Notes under the pieces: model-generated | What the model was told of the DNA's origin: nothing | Seen by the model: the letters and a program-made list of their open reading frames with translations, nothing else | Database searches by the model: none | Made by a program: the position numbers and the translations under genes | Assembly: GCF_019375475.1 (NCBI RefSeq) | Contig: NZ_JAHXGQ010000004.1 | Coordinates: 558,001 to 622,000 of the forward strand | Origin: Saccharothrix obliqua | GTDB taxonomy: Bacteria; Actinomycetota; Actinomycetes; Mycobacteriales; Pseudonocardiaceae | DNA length: 64,000 nucleotides | Reading direction: 5' to 3' | Shown here: positions 17,914 through 26,011 of the stretch, one piece after another | How the letters are laid out: every line of letters starts with the position of its first letter | Numbering within the stretch: the first letter of the stretch is position 1

Positions 17914-18490
17914 GGATTGTGTTCGGCAGCGGCCAGGCAGGACCGGCCGCCGGCTACCACCTGCGCCGAGCCGGGCTTCACCACCCTGGACGCCCAGCCC
18001 GATGGGGCGGTCGGTGCGGAAGTCGAGGGCGACGTCCACGTGTAAGGCCGCTTCCCCGACGCGGTGATCGGCACCACCGGTGCCGGGCGGCGTCCTTGCA
18101 CCCCGGCCACCGCCCGCGGTCTTCCCGAACCGCGCTGGCACACCGCTACCCGCAGCAGGTCGCCGGGCAACCGTTTGGGCAGAAAACCGGGTGGTGAGCG
18201 GCGCACCCCCCCGTTGCGCCGGGTGGACCAGGGCACACCAGCCCGGCGTCGGCGGAGGCCCTGCCAACGTCGGAGAATTCACCGGTGAGGGCGTCCGGGT
18301 CGATCAAGAGCTGCGACGGGCCGTGTTGGCCGTCGGCAACACGGCACACGGGATCGGCCCCCGTGTGCCGTGCCCACCCGTGCCAGGCGCGCCGATCGGG
18401 TGAACCCGTCGGAAAGCTAGTCGCGGTGGGCGGGACGACCGCTTGAATAAGATCGACATCGCGTGACCCGTCTCCACCGGAAGGAACCGA
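17914..18490. other. gene-poor region with a flavoprotein relic
   Basis: These 577 bp after the nar operon hold the frameshifted flavoprotein fragment listed separately (17917-18045). The rest has no recognisable gene on either strand. Short open frames such as 18080-18403 lack start signals and family resemblance. The ribosome binding site of the next gene (AAGGAA) is at 18480-18486. Confidence 0.5.
17917..18045 (+). pseudogene. relic of an FAD/NAD(P)-binding flavoprotein N-terminus
   Basis: Frame one reads VFGSGQAGPAAGYHLRRAGL, a clear dinucleotide-binding motif (GxGxxG followed by YHLRRAGL) as found at the N-terminus of flavin monooxygenases. One base later the adjacent frame continues as FTTLDAQPDGAVG, the next expected beta strand of the same fold. 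The gene is therefore frameshifted and stops after about 40 codons. Nothing resembling the remaining protein follows. Confidence 0.5.
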
Positions 18491-19000
18491 ATGAGCGGTC
18501 TGCCGCCTGTCGGCGCGGAAATCCCCTGCTCGGCGATCGCGGAGGGAAGCGTCCTGGAGATCGGGGGCACGTCCCGGACGCTGACCTTCAGGGGCGGTAT
18601 GAAGTACCGCGTCGAGGTGCACCCCGACGGCGCGTACGAGGCGGTGGGCCTGCGGATGATCGGGTTCAGGATGGCCGCGGACACCGACGAGGGCGAGTTC
18701 GTGCTGGAGCAGACCGACGAGGACACCGACCCGATGAGCAGCCTGCGGTACGCGCAGAGGTACCCGCCGAGGCTCAAGCACCAGGACTTGTTCGACTTCA
18801 CCGCGACCCTGGTCGTGGACGGCGAGCAGATCATCCTGGTCACCCGGCGACCCATGAGCACCTCCGCGACCCTCACCGGGTTCCCATCCCGGGGCGACTC
18901 CTACCAGTTGGACGAACCGGTGGAACTGGTCGCCGCCGACGACCCCGACACCGTCGTGGCCCGGCTGACCGCGTTCCCCTCCAAGCGCGGCGGCCTGTAA
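18491..19000 (+). CDS. unknown protein
   Basis: A 169-residue acidic cytosolic protein of unrecognised family. It is rich in beta-type segments (TLTFRGGMKYRVEVHPDGAY, LFDFTATLVVDGEQIILV), suggesting a compact beta fold. No signal peptide or membrane segment is seen. The ATG at 18491 follows AAGGAA by 6 bases. Codon use is like the flanking core genes, so it is probably expressed. It stands alone in a gene-poor stretch. Confidence 0.6.
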   Translation: MSGLPPVGAEIPCSAIAEGSVLEIGGTSRTLTFRGGMKYRVEVHPDGAYEAVGLRMIGFRMAADTDEGEFVLEQTDEDTDPMSSLRYAQRYPPRLKHQDLFDFTATLVVDGEQIILVTRRPMSTSATLTGFPSRGDSYQLDEPVELVAADDPDTVVARLTAFPSKRGGL

Positions 19001-19482
19001 CGACATTCCGGTGAGCCGGTCGACCAACGAGGTCACCGGTCAGGCATCGCCGGCACCGTAGCGAACGGGGCAGGCGCGGCGTTCGTCGCCGCGCCGTACC
19101 CCGCCGCCGTGCTCGTCGGAGACACCGATCGCGTCCGGCACCCCCGACGTGCGCGCGGTTGGCCGTTCCGGCGGAAGTCAGCGGGGTGCGTACGTGCTCA
19201 CGGCGACGCCGGCCAGGCTGATTCGGGGTTTCGAGGTAGTCCCAGCGGTCGGGTTGGAATCCGTCCACGACCGTGCCCCAACGACGTGACCGCAGCCGTC
19301 CACCACGCCGACGTATCGCACGACTCGACGGAGGGCCAGGCGGGGCCTGTGGGCAACGCCTCCTCGCGCAGCCATCGCCGGCCGGCGGGCACAGGTGCGT
19401 CCACACCCGGCTCTGGGTGTCGGCGGTCGCGCCGTGCATGGCCGAGGTCCTTCGCTGGAGACTGACAGGGCGACCGGTTCGG
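19001..19482. other. gene-poor region
   Basis: These 482 bp have open frames on both strands, but none shows a ribosome binding site, a protein family pattern or sustained third-position GC preference. The stretch looks like decayed coding DNA. No inverted repeats of insertion-sequence type were noticed. Confidence 0.4.
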
Positions 19483-20178
19483 TCAGCCACCGCCCGGCTC
19501 GCGTCGGTTATGCGTGCTGCCGGTGGGCAGGTCGAGAAGTCGCCGGACGCGGTGCGCATCGGAGGTGGGCAGGTAGGGCAAAGTGCGGCGGAGTCTGCGT
19601 CTGCCGGCGGCTTCGTCGCCGCCCAGCCACAGTGCCCGACCCAGATCGACCCGTATGCGAGTCCGCTCCTCCTCGGCGTCGAGAGTGCCGAACGCCTTAT
19701 CCGCGCGGGTCAGGTAGTTCACCGCCGAGTCCGCCCGACCCACCTCGATCATCAGCGCACCGAGCCGGGCGAGCGCGTGCGCGACTCCGGTGGGGCGGCC
19801 GTGGCGGATGTTGAGTTCCAGCACCTCGTCGGCGCACCCGATGGCCCGGTGCATCCGGTGCTGCGCCCGGTAGGTCCGGGCCAGGGAGTCCAGTGCGTCG
19901 GTGTGATGGTCGGGTTCGTCCAGCAGCCGCCGGATCGCCAGTTCCCGCACCCCGAGCGCGGCGGCTTGCCGGAGCACTCCCCGGTCCCGCAACATCTCGG
20001 CGCCCGCCCGCAGTGCCCGCGCGAGTTCCCGGGACGAGGAGTGCGCCGCCGACAGCGGGGCCGAGCACTCGTAGAGCCAGCGGCACCAGGACTCGTCCGC
20101 GTCGGCGGGCAGCGCCCGCCAGAGCTGCTCCCACAACGCGATCGCGGCGTCGTCGGCGTTCGACAGCGCCGCGATCAC
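19483..20178 (-). CDS. TPR-like helical repeat protein
   Basis: About 231 residues made of helical pairs typical of tetratricopeptide repeats, for example ALDSLARTYRAQHRMHRAIGCADEV, ALARLGALMIEVGRADSAVNYLTRA and RVDLGRALWLGGDEAAGRRRL. It probably mediates protein binding. It lies 10 bp after the small gene 20189-20494 on the same strand, so the two likely form an operon. The start is uncertain: GTG at 20178 is used, but a TTG six codons upstream is possible. The frame extends further upstream, overlapping the small gene. No enzymatic motif is seen. Confidence 0.6.
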   Translation of the reverse strand: MIAALSNADDAAIALWEQLWRALPADADESWCRWLYECSAPLSAAHSSSRELARALRAGAEMLRDRGVLRQAAALGVRELAIRRLLDEPDHHTDALDSLARTYRAQHRMHRAIGCADEVLELNIRHGRPTGVAHALARLGALMIEVGRADSAVNYLTRADKAFGTLDAEEERTRIRVDLGRALWLGGDEAAGRRRLRRTLPYLPTSDAHRVRRLLDLPTGSTHNRREPGGG

Positions 20179-20188
20179 GTCGCCCGGG

Positions 20189-20494
20189 CTAGGCAACTCC
20201 CGTGCATTCGAAGCTCGCGTCCAGGAGGAGGTAGGTGCCGACGACGTCGCCGTGGTCATCTGCGAAGTACCTCAACGCACCCTCGGGGCGGTCGGTGCTC
20301 ACACGGAACCCGCCGCTCGCCGACACGATCTCCGCCCGGTCGGTGAACGCGATCCCCCACGCGACCACCCGGGGCTCGCGGGCGTCGTACTCCTGGGCGA
20401 CGGCGAACAACCGCGGAGCCTCCGCTGCGAACTGGGGACGAAGCGCCCGCGGGGTCAAGCCCGCGGACTCACTCGGCGTGGTTTCCCGGCTCAT
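20189..20494 (-). CDS. small unknown protein paired with a TPR protein
   Basis: A 101-residue protein, beginning MSRETTPSESAGL, with an alpha/beta pattern (APRLFAVAQEYDAREPRVVAWGIAF, ALRYFADDHGDVVGTYLLLD). No family is recognised. The ATG at 20494 is preferred over an upstream in-frame ATG at 20605 because the intervening stretch is atypical. It ends 10 bp before the TPR gene. Confidence 0.55.
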   Translation of the reverse strand: MSRETTPSESAGLTPRALRPQFAAEAPRLFAVAQEYDAREPRVVAWGIAFTDRAEIVSASGGFRVSTDRPEGALRYFADDHGDVVGTYLLLDASFECTGVA

Positions 20495-20612
20495 CTGCTG
20501 TGCCTTTCCGTAGGCAGTCGAGTTTGAAATTGGAGGATGGTGATCTGCCGAAGTCCCCCGGAATGCCGGCACGGCCACGGCGGCGGCGCTGTGCGCGGTG
20601 CTCACGACGCGA

Positions 20613-20822
20613 TCACGGCGGCATGGCCGTATCTCCGGGCGCTTGACATACCGCCTCCAGCTGCTGCTTGGTCGCGCGTCGGTTGGCAGACAGGTTGCTG
20701 GTGAGGGTGCCGGGTTTTCCCGTGTACGGGCCGCCTACGATCGTGACCCGTGTTCCCGGCCGCGGACGGTCGCCGGTCCCGAGTCCGTTCGCGTCCCAGT
20801 ACCCTTCGCTTGACCCGATCAC
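20613..20822 (-). CDS. small protein with a KOW-like segment
   Basis: 69 residues. The centre reads RPGTRVTIVGGPYTGKPGTL, which resembles a KOW motif (a small beta element of RNA- or ribosome-associated proteins), followed by a helix (NRRATKQQLEAVCQ). The GTG start at 20822 overlaps the stop of the upstream small frame by 4 bp, suggesting coupling. The product class is uncertain and it may be a fragment of a larger protein. Confidence 0.35.
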   Translation of the reverse strand: MIGSSEGYWDANGLGTGDRPRPGTRVTIVGGPYTGKPGTLTSNLSANRRATKQQLEAVCQAPGDTAMPP

Positions 20823-20977
20823 GGTCGGCTCCGTCGCCGCCGGATCAGGGCGGCCGGTACCTGGTCGCTGTCGGGCGGCTCGACGCCGATGCCCCTCACC
20901 GCCGGTGCCTGGTCGGGCGGATCCTTGGTGTTCGTCGGGCGGGACGACGGTGAATCGTCAACGGCGATAGCGACCAC
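20819..20977 (-). CDS. very small coupled open frame
   Basis: 52 codons from GTG 20977 to TGA 20819. A good GGAGG ribosome binding site (20986-20990) lies 8 bases upstream, and the stop overlaps the start of the next small frame (GTGA). The product is acidic and Pro-rich in the middle with an Arg-rich tail (LIRRRRSRP). No family is recognised. The ribosome binding site and overlap are the only support. Confidence 0.35.
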   Translation of the reverse strand: MVAIAVDDSPSSRPTNTKDPPDQAPAVRGIGVEPPDSDQVPAALIRRRRSRP

Positions 20978-21003
20978 TGTGCCCACCTCCGAGTGATTGT
21001 GGA

Positions 21004-21089
21004 GGCACCCGACGCAGGGATATGGCTACCGCTGTGTCGAACATGGAGGCAGGAGCGGTCTGCCGGAAACACGCGCGGCGTCGGGTGCC
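21004..21089. repeat. 12-bp perfect inverted repeat with 62-bp spacer
   Basis: GGCACCCGACGC at 21004-21015 and its exact reverse complement at 21078-21089. The repeat lies between the immunity gene and the coupled small open frames. It could be a folded leader, a recombination scar or chance in GC-rich DNA. Confidence 0.5.
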
Positions 21090-21259
21090 GTTGATTCACA
21101 GTCAACCGTTCGCAGCGCGGCCGGACGAGGTCACCAAGCGGCGATAACCCGGTGATCTTGCAGAGAATACTGTTCACCGGGATTGGGCTTCGACGCCGTC
21201 ACCGGGCGGGTCCACACCTATTCCGAAGAGGGTCCTGTGCATCCCGAACAGCCGGACGC

Positions 21260-21682
21260 TCAGCTCTCCTCGGGTATCCATTGCACGCACATCGGTTTCC
21301 GCCGGGTGCGGGCGAACTCCGCCACGATCGGCAGGATCCGTTCGGTCGCCAGTTCCGCCCGCGGGGGCATTCCCTGGTCGATGCCACCCCACAGGAAGTA
21401 GTCCACCCAGTCGGGGTTCAGGCCGTCGGCCGGCACGAACCGGGTACCGGCCGCGAGGTCGGTCCACTCCGCCGCGCCGATCTCGCCGCGCATCCCGACC
21501 GTGAGCGTGGGCAGGTTCTCCTCGGTGCCGGCACGGAGGAACCACGCGCGCCCGACTTGCGAGCCGTTCGCGGGATTGGCGGCCAGCAGCAGCGCGATCA
21601 ACTCGTCGGGTGTGTCGTAGGCGGTGACGTCGACGAAGACCCGGCCGGTCTGCTCGCCCCACAAGGGCGCGTGTCCGGTCAT
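21260..21682 (-). CDS. Imm1-like immunity protein for the adjacent deaminase toxin
   Basis: A 140-residue protein with the Imm1 pattern: an N-terminal strand/helix with YDTPDELIALLLA, then RAWFLRAGTEENLPTLTVGMRG, LNPDWVDYFLWGG and a terminal strand with KPMCVQWIP. Its ATG overlaps the toxin stop by 4 bp (ATGA), so the two proteins are made together. Imm1-family proteins neutralise nucleic-acid-deaminase and nuclease toxins by direct binding, and that is the inferred role here. The genetic linkage is firm; the family call rests on pattern and context. Confidence 0.7.
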   Translation of the reverse strand: MTGHAPLWGEQTGRVFVDVTAYDTPDELIALLLAANPANGSQVGRAWFLRAGTEENLPTLTVGMRGEIGAAEWTDLAAGTRFVPADGLNPDWVDYFLWGGIDQGMPPRAELATERILPIVAEFARTRRKPMCVQWIPEES

Positions 21683-22551
21683 GCCTGTCCTTCGTAGGTG
21701 CGGACGAACGGTTCGCCGTTCGCCGTGGTGCCGTACACGGTCAGCACCTTGCCCTGGGGAAGATACCTCGGCAGCACCTGGTAACAGGCTGCCGCGCCGA
21801 GCACGAAGCCCGGCGAACCGCAGGTCTGATGATTGATCACGACCTCGGCGTGCGTGGCGGGCGTGTCCACCAGCAGGTGGGCGACCTTCATCTCCACGTG
21901 CCTGCCCAACCGCAGCGGGGTGGCGATGCCGAGTTGCGCCATGCGGGCATCGACGGCCGGAGTCCAGGTGCCGTCCCTACCCGAGGTCATCACGCCCTGG
22001 TCGACGGCGCCCACGCGCACGCGGCCCACGGTCTTCTCCCCTTCATTCCCGCGGGCCACCCGGCGCGGCAGGTCCTCCACGGCCCACCGGGCCTGTGCGG
22101 GGTAACGGGATCCGTCACGGGCGATGACGTGCCCGTCGCTGTTCCCGCCTGGCACCGGCACATCGGCCGCTGTCTCGGCACTCCGCCGTGGCGGGGATGG
22201 ATCCCTTCGCACGGGCGTGTGGCCAGCTGGTGACGGTACAGCCGCGGGTTCCCGGAGGCGGTCGGCGAGCACGTCCAACGCCTGCCTCCACGCGACAAAC
22301 ACGCCTTGCAACGCCGTGAAGGCATCCTCGGGCGCGACGCCGCCCACAGCGGTCCACTCGGCGGCCAGGTCGTGACGTGTCGAACCGTGCAGCGCCCGCG
22401 CCAAACCGGCGTACGCCTCGACCCACAGCTGCTCCGCCTGCCACAGCACCGCAACCGCCTCGTCCGCCTTGCGCTCGACCGCACCCAACCGAGCCACACG
22501 GCTCACGAAGCGGCCTCGGGCTTCCTGCCGAACGGTTGTAGCGAGCCCCAC
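21679..22551 (-). CDS. SCP1.201/DddA-like deaminase toxin
   Basis: 290 residues. The N-terminal helical part (1-100), with aromatic WXG-like helices (VLWQAEQLWVEAYAGLA, VFVAWRQALDVLADRL), is followed by a Pro-rich linker (101-135) and a C-terminal deaminase domain. That domain has the SCP1.201 signature: H218-V-E220 (catalytic His and Glu), then VVINHQTCGSP with Cys244, a long loop, Cys256 and the terminal LPRYLPQGKVLTVYG. Relatives include the DNA cytosine deaminase DddA. The predicted activity is deamination of nucleic acid, damaging to competitors or to self without immunity. The GTG at 22551 is uncertain: it lies 8 bp inside a decayed XRE-like start region. Confidence 0.75.
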   Translation of the reverse strand: MGLATTVRQEARGRFVSRVARLGAVERKADEAVAVLWQAEQLWVEAYAGLARALHGSTRHDLAAEWTAVGGVAPEDAFTALQGVFVAWRQALDVLADRLREPAAVPSPAGHTPVRRDPSPPRRSAETAADVPVPGGNSDGHVIARDGSRYPAQARWAVEDLPRRVARGNEGEKTVGRVRVGAVDQGVMTSGRDGTWTPAVDARMAQLGIATPLRLGRHVEMKVAHLLVDTPATHAEVVINHQTCGSPGFVLGAAACYQVLPRYLPQGKVLTVYGTTANGEPFVRTYEGQA

Positions 22552-22576
22552 CGTCCCATGATCACGGCCCTCCGCC

Positions 22577-22662
22577 TCCCGAGCCGAACACGCTAGTCCG
22601 GACACGAAGAAGCTGGCACGTCTCAAGGCGGCCCTTGAGTTCTGACCACCCGATCGAGGTAG
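22577..22662 (-). promoter_or_regulatory. promoter of the deaminase gene, copy A of a duplicated leader
   Basis: About 85 bp that align base-for-base over most positions with the promoter of the XRE gene (25886-25970). Shared blocks are the -10 TAGCGT (22590-22595 here), CTTCTTCGTG-like sequence just upstream and TGGTCA about 53 bp upstream. Homology continues downstream through a GGAGG ribosome binding site and an ATG at 22559 that opens an 18-codon frame beginning MGRWGSLQ, close to the MGRRESLQ start of the XRE protein. This copy also has a CTCAAGG/CCTTGAG inverted repeat (22623-22640). Confidence 0.65.
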
Positions 22663-22693
22663 GACACAGCATGGTGTAGCAGTGTCCGGCTCG

Positions 22694-23546
22694 TCACGGG
22701 GTGGGCCATGGGGTGGTGGTGTCACCGTTGCGCAGGAGGTGGAGGCGGTGACGCAGTACGGCGGCGGCTTGGTCGTCGCCGTGGTCGGCGCGGCGGATGA
22801 AGGCGCCGAGGCTGTGCAGGTCACGCAGGCCGCGCAGGGTCGCGAGTCCGGGCCAGTCACGCAAATCGTGTCCGTAGGCTTGAGCGAAGCGGTCCAGTTC
22901 GGCGGTCGTGCGGCCCATGCGGATGCCCTGGTAGGTGTTGGCCAGATCCAGTTCGCGTGGACCGGTGGCGGTCTCGTCCCAGTCACCCAGAAGCCACCGA
23001 CCGCCGATCGTGTCGAACAACAGATTGCCCAGGTGACCACTGCCCAAGCCGAATTCAAGGGTGCCGTAGTAGGCCAGCAGGCTGTCGGCGGCGTGGACGA
23101 GCCAAGCCCTGTCGTCGGCGGACAGGCAGGCGGCCGTGGCGACCACGGCACGGAGGGAGGCCAGCGGCCGGTAGGCGGGCAGGTCGACCGGCGGCGGCGG
23201 GAGGCGGTGCAACCGGCGCAGCAGGACACCCAACTCGGCGGGATCGGGGCGTGGCACCGGATTCGGTTGCGGGTAGTGGGTCCAGAACGTGACCAGACCG
23301 TCGTTGACGACGATCGGCTGGCTGCCAGGCAGCGGGGTAGCCCTGGTCGGTCAGCCAGCGGGCGACGGCCACGCCGCGTTGGGCAGCGGCCGGGTCGCCG
23401 ATGTGCACCCGAGCGACGGCGTCGGCCGCGGGCAGCAGGTACACCGTGGTGGCGTGGTGGTGCAGCAGCCGCAACCCACCAGCGTCCAGGCCCAATCCGC
23501 GCGCTGCGCCGCCCACCATAAGACGGGTGGGGTCAGGTGGGATCAC
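22694..23546 (-). pseudogene. frameshifted APH-fold phosphotransferase
   Basis: The upstream half (GTG 23546; MIPPDPTRLM, HHHATTVYLLPAADAVARVHIG) and the downstream half (FWTHYPQPNPVPRPDPAELGVLLRRLH, then LLGDWDETATGPRELDLANTYQG) are in different frames, which meet near 23330-23340. Read together they make one aminoglycoside-phosphotransferase-like kinase of about 280 residues, with a brenner-type GHLGNLL and the DWD metal motif. A one- or two-base indel, real or a sequencing error, disrupts it. It resembles the intact neighbour 23678-24595 in architecture. Confidence 0.75.
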
Positions 23547-23677
23547 CGCTCGAATGTAGCGATCGGGTAGCCGTGGACGCGCCGATCAAGACGCCCAGCA
23601 GCTCCCGCGCGCGCCGGGCGCCGGCGACGTTGGCGACCAGCCGCCGGGTGCGGTGTACGGGTCCGCCCTTGTCGGTG

Positions 23678-24595
23678 CTACAGGATGCGCCAGCGTTCGT
23701 CCGCTGCGCCGTCCAGTCGTTCGATGCGGCGTAGTACCTCGGCGGCTTGGTGGGTGTTCGGCGCCGACTTGCGGGCGTTGGTGGTGACCATGCGCAGCTC
23801 CCGCAGGTCCCTCAGGGCGCGGTAGCCGGACCAGTCACGCACATCGCGTCCATAGGCGCGGCAGAAGGCGTCGTAGTCGGAGTGACCGAACCTCCGGCAG
23901 TGGATCTCGATCGTCACCAGGTCCCATTCGACGGGACCGACGGTGACATCGTCCAAATCGCACAACACGGCCTGGTCATGGGCCCGCCATAGCGTGTTGC
24001 GGTGTTGGGGGTCTGTGTGGATGAGTCGAGGAGGCGTGGTTCGCAAGGCCGCCGCTACGGGTGTCAGTCGGTCGAGCCGGTCGAGGAGCAGGGTTTGCTG
24101 GCGTGTGCTGAGGATGCGGCTGGCGGCGATCGACCGCGTGATCGCCGCGTGGGGATCGAGTCGAGGTCGGGCGATCGGCGGTAGGGGTGCTTCGTGCAGT
24201 GCCCTCAGCGGGGCCGCCATGGCCGCGGTGGACATGGGTCGGTGTTGAGGCAGGTAGTGCCAGAGGGTGACGACGTGGCCGTTGATGTGCAGCGGTTGGG
24301 CGATGGTGTCCAGCAGTCCGGTCGCGGGGACGCCATGCCGGCTCAGCCAGCCGGTCAGTTCGACCATCGCCCGGGCGTCGTGGAGGTCTCGTGCGCGGTC
24401 GGGACGGGGCCTGCCGATCTTGACCACCACCTGACGAGGCGGTTGGCCGACCAGATAGACGGCGTTGCTGTGGTGGCGCAGCAGGGACACGTGCCGGTTG
24501 TTCAGACCGGCGGCGCGGCACGCCCGGTCGAGCACCGGGCGGGTGGTGTCGACGGTGAAGTCGTGTTCGGTCGCCTCGTACGGCCGTGAGGTCAC
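23678..24595 (-). CDS. APH-fold phosphotransferase
   Basis: A 305-residue kinase-like protein. The N-lobe has HSNAVYLVGQPPRQVVVKIGRP with the ATP-binding Lys; the C-lobe has LIHTDPQHRNTLW (catalytic Asp and Asn of the HxDxxxxN motif) and LCDLDDVTVGPVEWDLV (metal-binding Asp). The aminoglycoside phosphotransferase superfamily acts on many small molecules, and nothing here points to drug resistance specifically. The GTG at 24595 is chosen because the family N-terminus fits there. It lies downstream of the XRE regulator on the same strand, about 80 bp away, and is probably controlled by it. Confidence 0.8.
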   Translation of the reverse strand: MTSRPYEATEHDFTVDTTRPVLDRACRAAGLNNRHVSLLRHHSNAVYLVGQPPRQVVVKIGRPRPDRARDLHDARAMVELTGWLSRHGVPATGLLDTIAQPLHINGHVVTLWHYLPQHRPMSTAAMAAPLRALHEAPLPPIARPRLDPHAAITRSIAASRILSTRQQTLLLDRLDRLTPVAAALRTTPPRLIHTDPQHRNTLWRAHDQAVLCDLDDVTVGPVEWDLVTIEIHCRRFGHSDYDAFCRAYGRDVRDWSGYRALRDLRELRMVTTNARKSAPNTHQAAEVLRRIERLDGAADERWRIL

Positions 24596-24676
24596 ACACC
24601 CAGTGTCCCGAAGACCACCCGGCGCAGGGAGCCGACCGCACAACCGGCGGTGTGCACGGTCGCGACCTCGACGCCG

Positions 24677-25870
24677 TCACCACGCGGTGAGTTCACGCAA
24701 CCGCTCCACGGTCTCTCCCATCGCACCGTAGGTACGGGGCGAGACCTCGGTGACGACGTCGCGGGCGCGAGTGAGCACGACCGCGGTCCGCTGATCCGGC
24801 TTCAGCTCGGAGAGGGTGGTCAAGGCCAAGGTGACGCCATCGAGCGGGTCACCGGTGGTGGCTTCGAGCACCGCGCGATCCAGTTGGATCAGTGCCGGGT
24901 CGATCACCAGTCGGGGCTCGGCCGCGTAGGTCGTCAAGGCGTGATCCTGGGCGGCGCGGGCCCGTGCGACGTCGCCGAGGTTCGACAGCGCGCCGGAGGT
25001 GTAGAGGGCGAGCCGGCCGTGGCTGAAGCGGTAGGCGGCGTGGGGATCGTCGCCCGTGCGCGAGTCGAGCTGGTCGGTCAGGCGGCGGGCGTCGGTGAGC
25101 GCTTCGTGCACACCGCGTGCGTCACCGAGCCTGCCCAATGCGCGAGCCTCGGCGGCAGCGGCCAACGCGGCTGCGTCGCAGACCCGACCGGCGGTCAGCT
25201 CACGCGCCCGGCGCGCCAAGACCACTGCCTGATCCGGCGTTTGGTAGTAGTACGCCAACATCGTCTGCTGGGCCAACACCAGCGCTGCCAGCAGTGAATC
25301 CTCGGCATCATGAGCGACCAGCAACGCCGTGCGGTACCAACGACGTGCTCGGGGAATACACCCTTGCCTCATGTGGGCGTCGGCCACCAGCAAGGTCAAC
25401 ATGGTGAGGACAACCGACAGCTTTCGGTGCACCGCGAGCGGAAGGCGGCGCACGGCCAGCGCATGAACCTCCGTGAGATCGGGGATCAACGAAGCCAACG
25501 CCTCGCTCGGACCGATACGCGTGTATGCCGTGAGGTGGTCAAGAACCTGCTGCTCGACCACCTCCAACCTCGCAGCGGACGTGGTGTCCGAGAACGCCTG
25601 ATCCAACCGCATCCGTAGTTGTTCGACAGGCCCGCCTTCAACATGTCCCGAACTGTCATCGACGGGTTGTCCGGCGAGGAGTCGGTCTAGTTGATCGGCG
25701 TCGACTTGGAGGGCGTGGGCGAGGGGTTGGCGCTGTTCGGGCATCGGGGTACTAGTTCCGGATTCCCAAGTGCGGACAGTACGGGCGTTGACGCCGACCG
25801 CCTCGCCGAGGCGTTCCTGGCTGAGCCCGACCTTGATCCGCTGCCGTTGCAGCGACTCCCGCCGTCCCAT
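24677..25870 (-). CDS. XRE-family regulator with helical-repeat C-terminus
   Basis: A 397-residue protein. The N-terminal helix-turn-helix (residues 5-60, RIKVGLSQERLGEAVGVNARTVRTWESG) is followed by about 300 residues of TPR-like helices (AHMRQGCIPRARRWYRTALLVAHD, ALGRLGDARGVHEALTDARRL). Such proteins may bind signalling peptides or protein partners and are common in actinomycete accessory loci. The ATG at 25870 has GGAGGGGG 6 bases upstream. Its promoter and start region are duplicated at the deaminase gene, so one regulator may control both. Confidence 0.85.
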   Translation of the reverse strand: MGRRESLQRQRIKVGLSQERLGEAVGVNARTVRTWESGTSTPMPEQRQPLAHALQVDADQLDRLLAGQPVDDSSGHVEGGPVEQLRMRLDQAFSDTTSAARLEVVEQQVLDHLTAYTRIGPSEALASLIPDLTEVHALAVRRLPLAVHRKLSVVLTMLTLLVADAHMRQGCIPRARRWYRTALLVAHDAEDSLLAALVLAQQTMLAYYYQTPDQAVVLARRARELTAGRVCDAAALAAAAEARALGRLGDARGVHEALTDARRLTDQLDSRTGDDPHAAYRFSHGRLALYTSGALSNLGDVARARAAQDHALTTYAAEPRLVIDPALIQLDRAVLEATTGDPLDGVTLALTTLSELKPDQRTAVVLTRARDVVTEVSPRTYGAMGETVERLRELTAW

Positions 25871-25885
25871 CACGCCCCCTCCAGT

Positions 25886-25970
25886 TCCCGGAGCGGACAC
25901 GCTAGCCCAAGCACGAAAAGATCAGCAGGCCGCAAGCGTTTCCCGACGATTGACCACTCAATCAGGGTAG
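25886..25970 (-). promoter_or_regulatory. promoter of the XRE gene, copy B of the duplicated leader
   Basis: Carries -10 TAGCGT (25899-25904), a CTTTTCGTG block and TGGTCA at 25951-25956, matching copy A (22577-22662) at the same spacing within 1 bp. No TTGACA-like -35 is evident. The conserved upstream block may therefore be an activator or autorepressor site, possibly for the XRE protein itself. Confidence 0.6.
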
Positions 25971-26011
25971 AAGGTTCTCCTCAAGATTTCCGCAGGATCT
26001 CCTGGTCTTGA

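Noticed and set aside
19001-19482. Possible transposase or cyclase remnants on the minus strand
   Set aside because: Short suggestive pieces appear in several frames, but none gives a recognisable motif, and no terminal inverted repeats are present.
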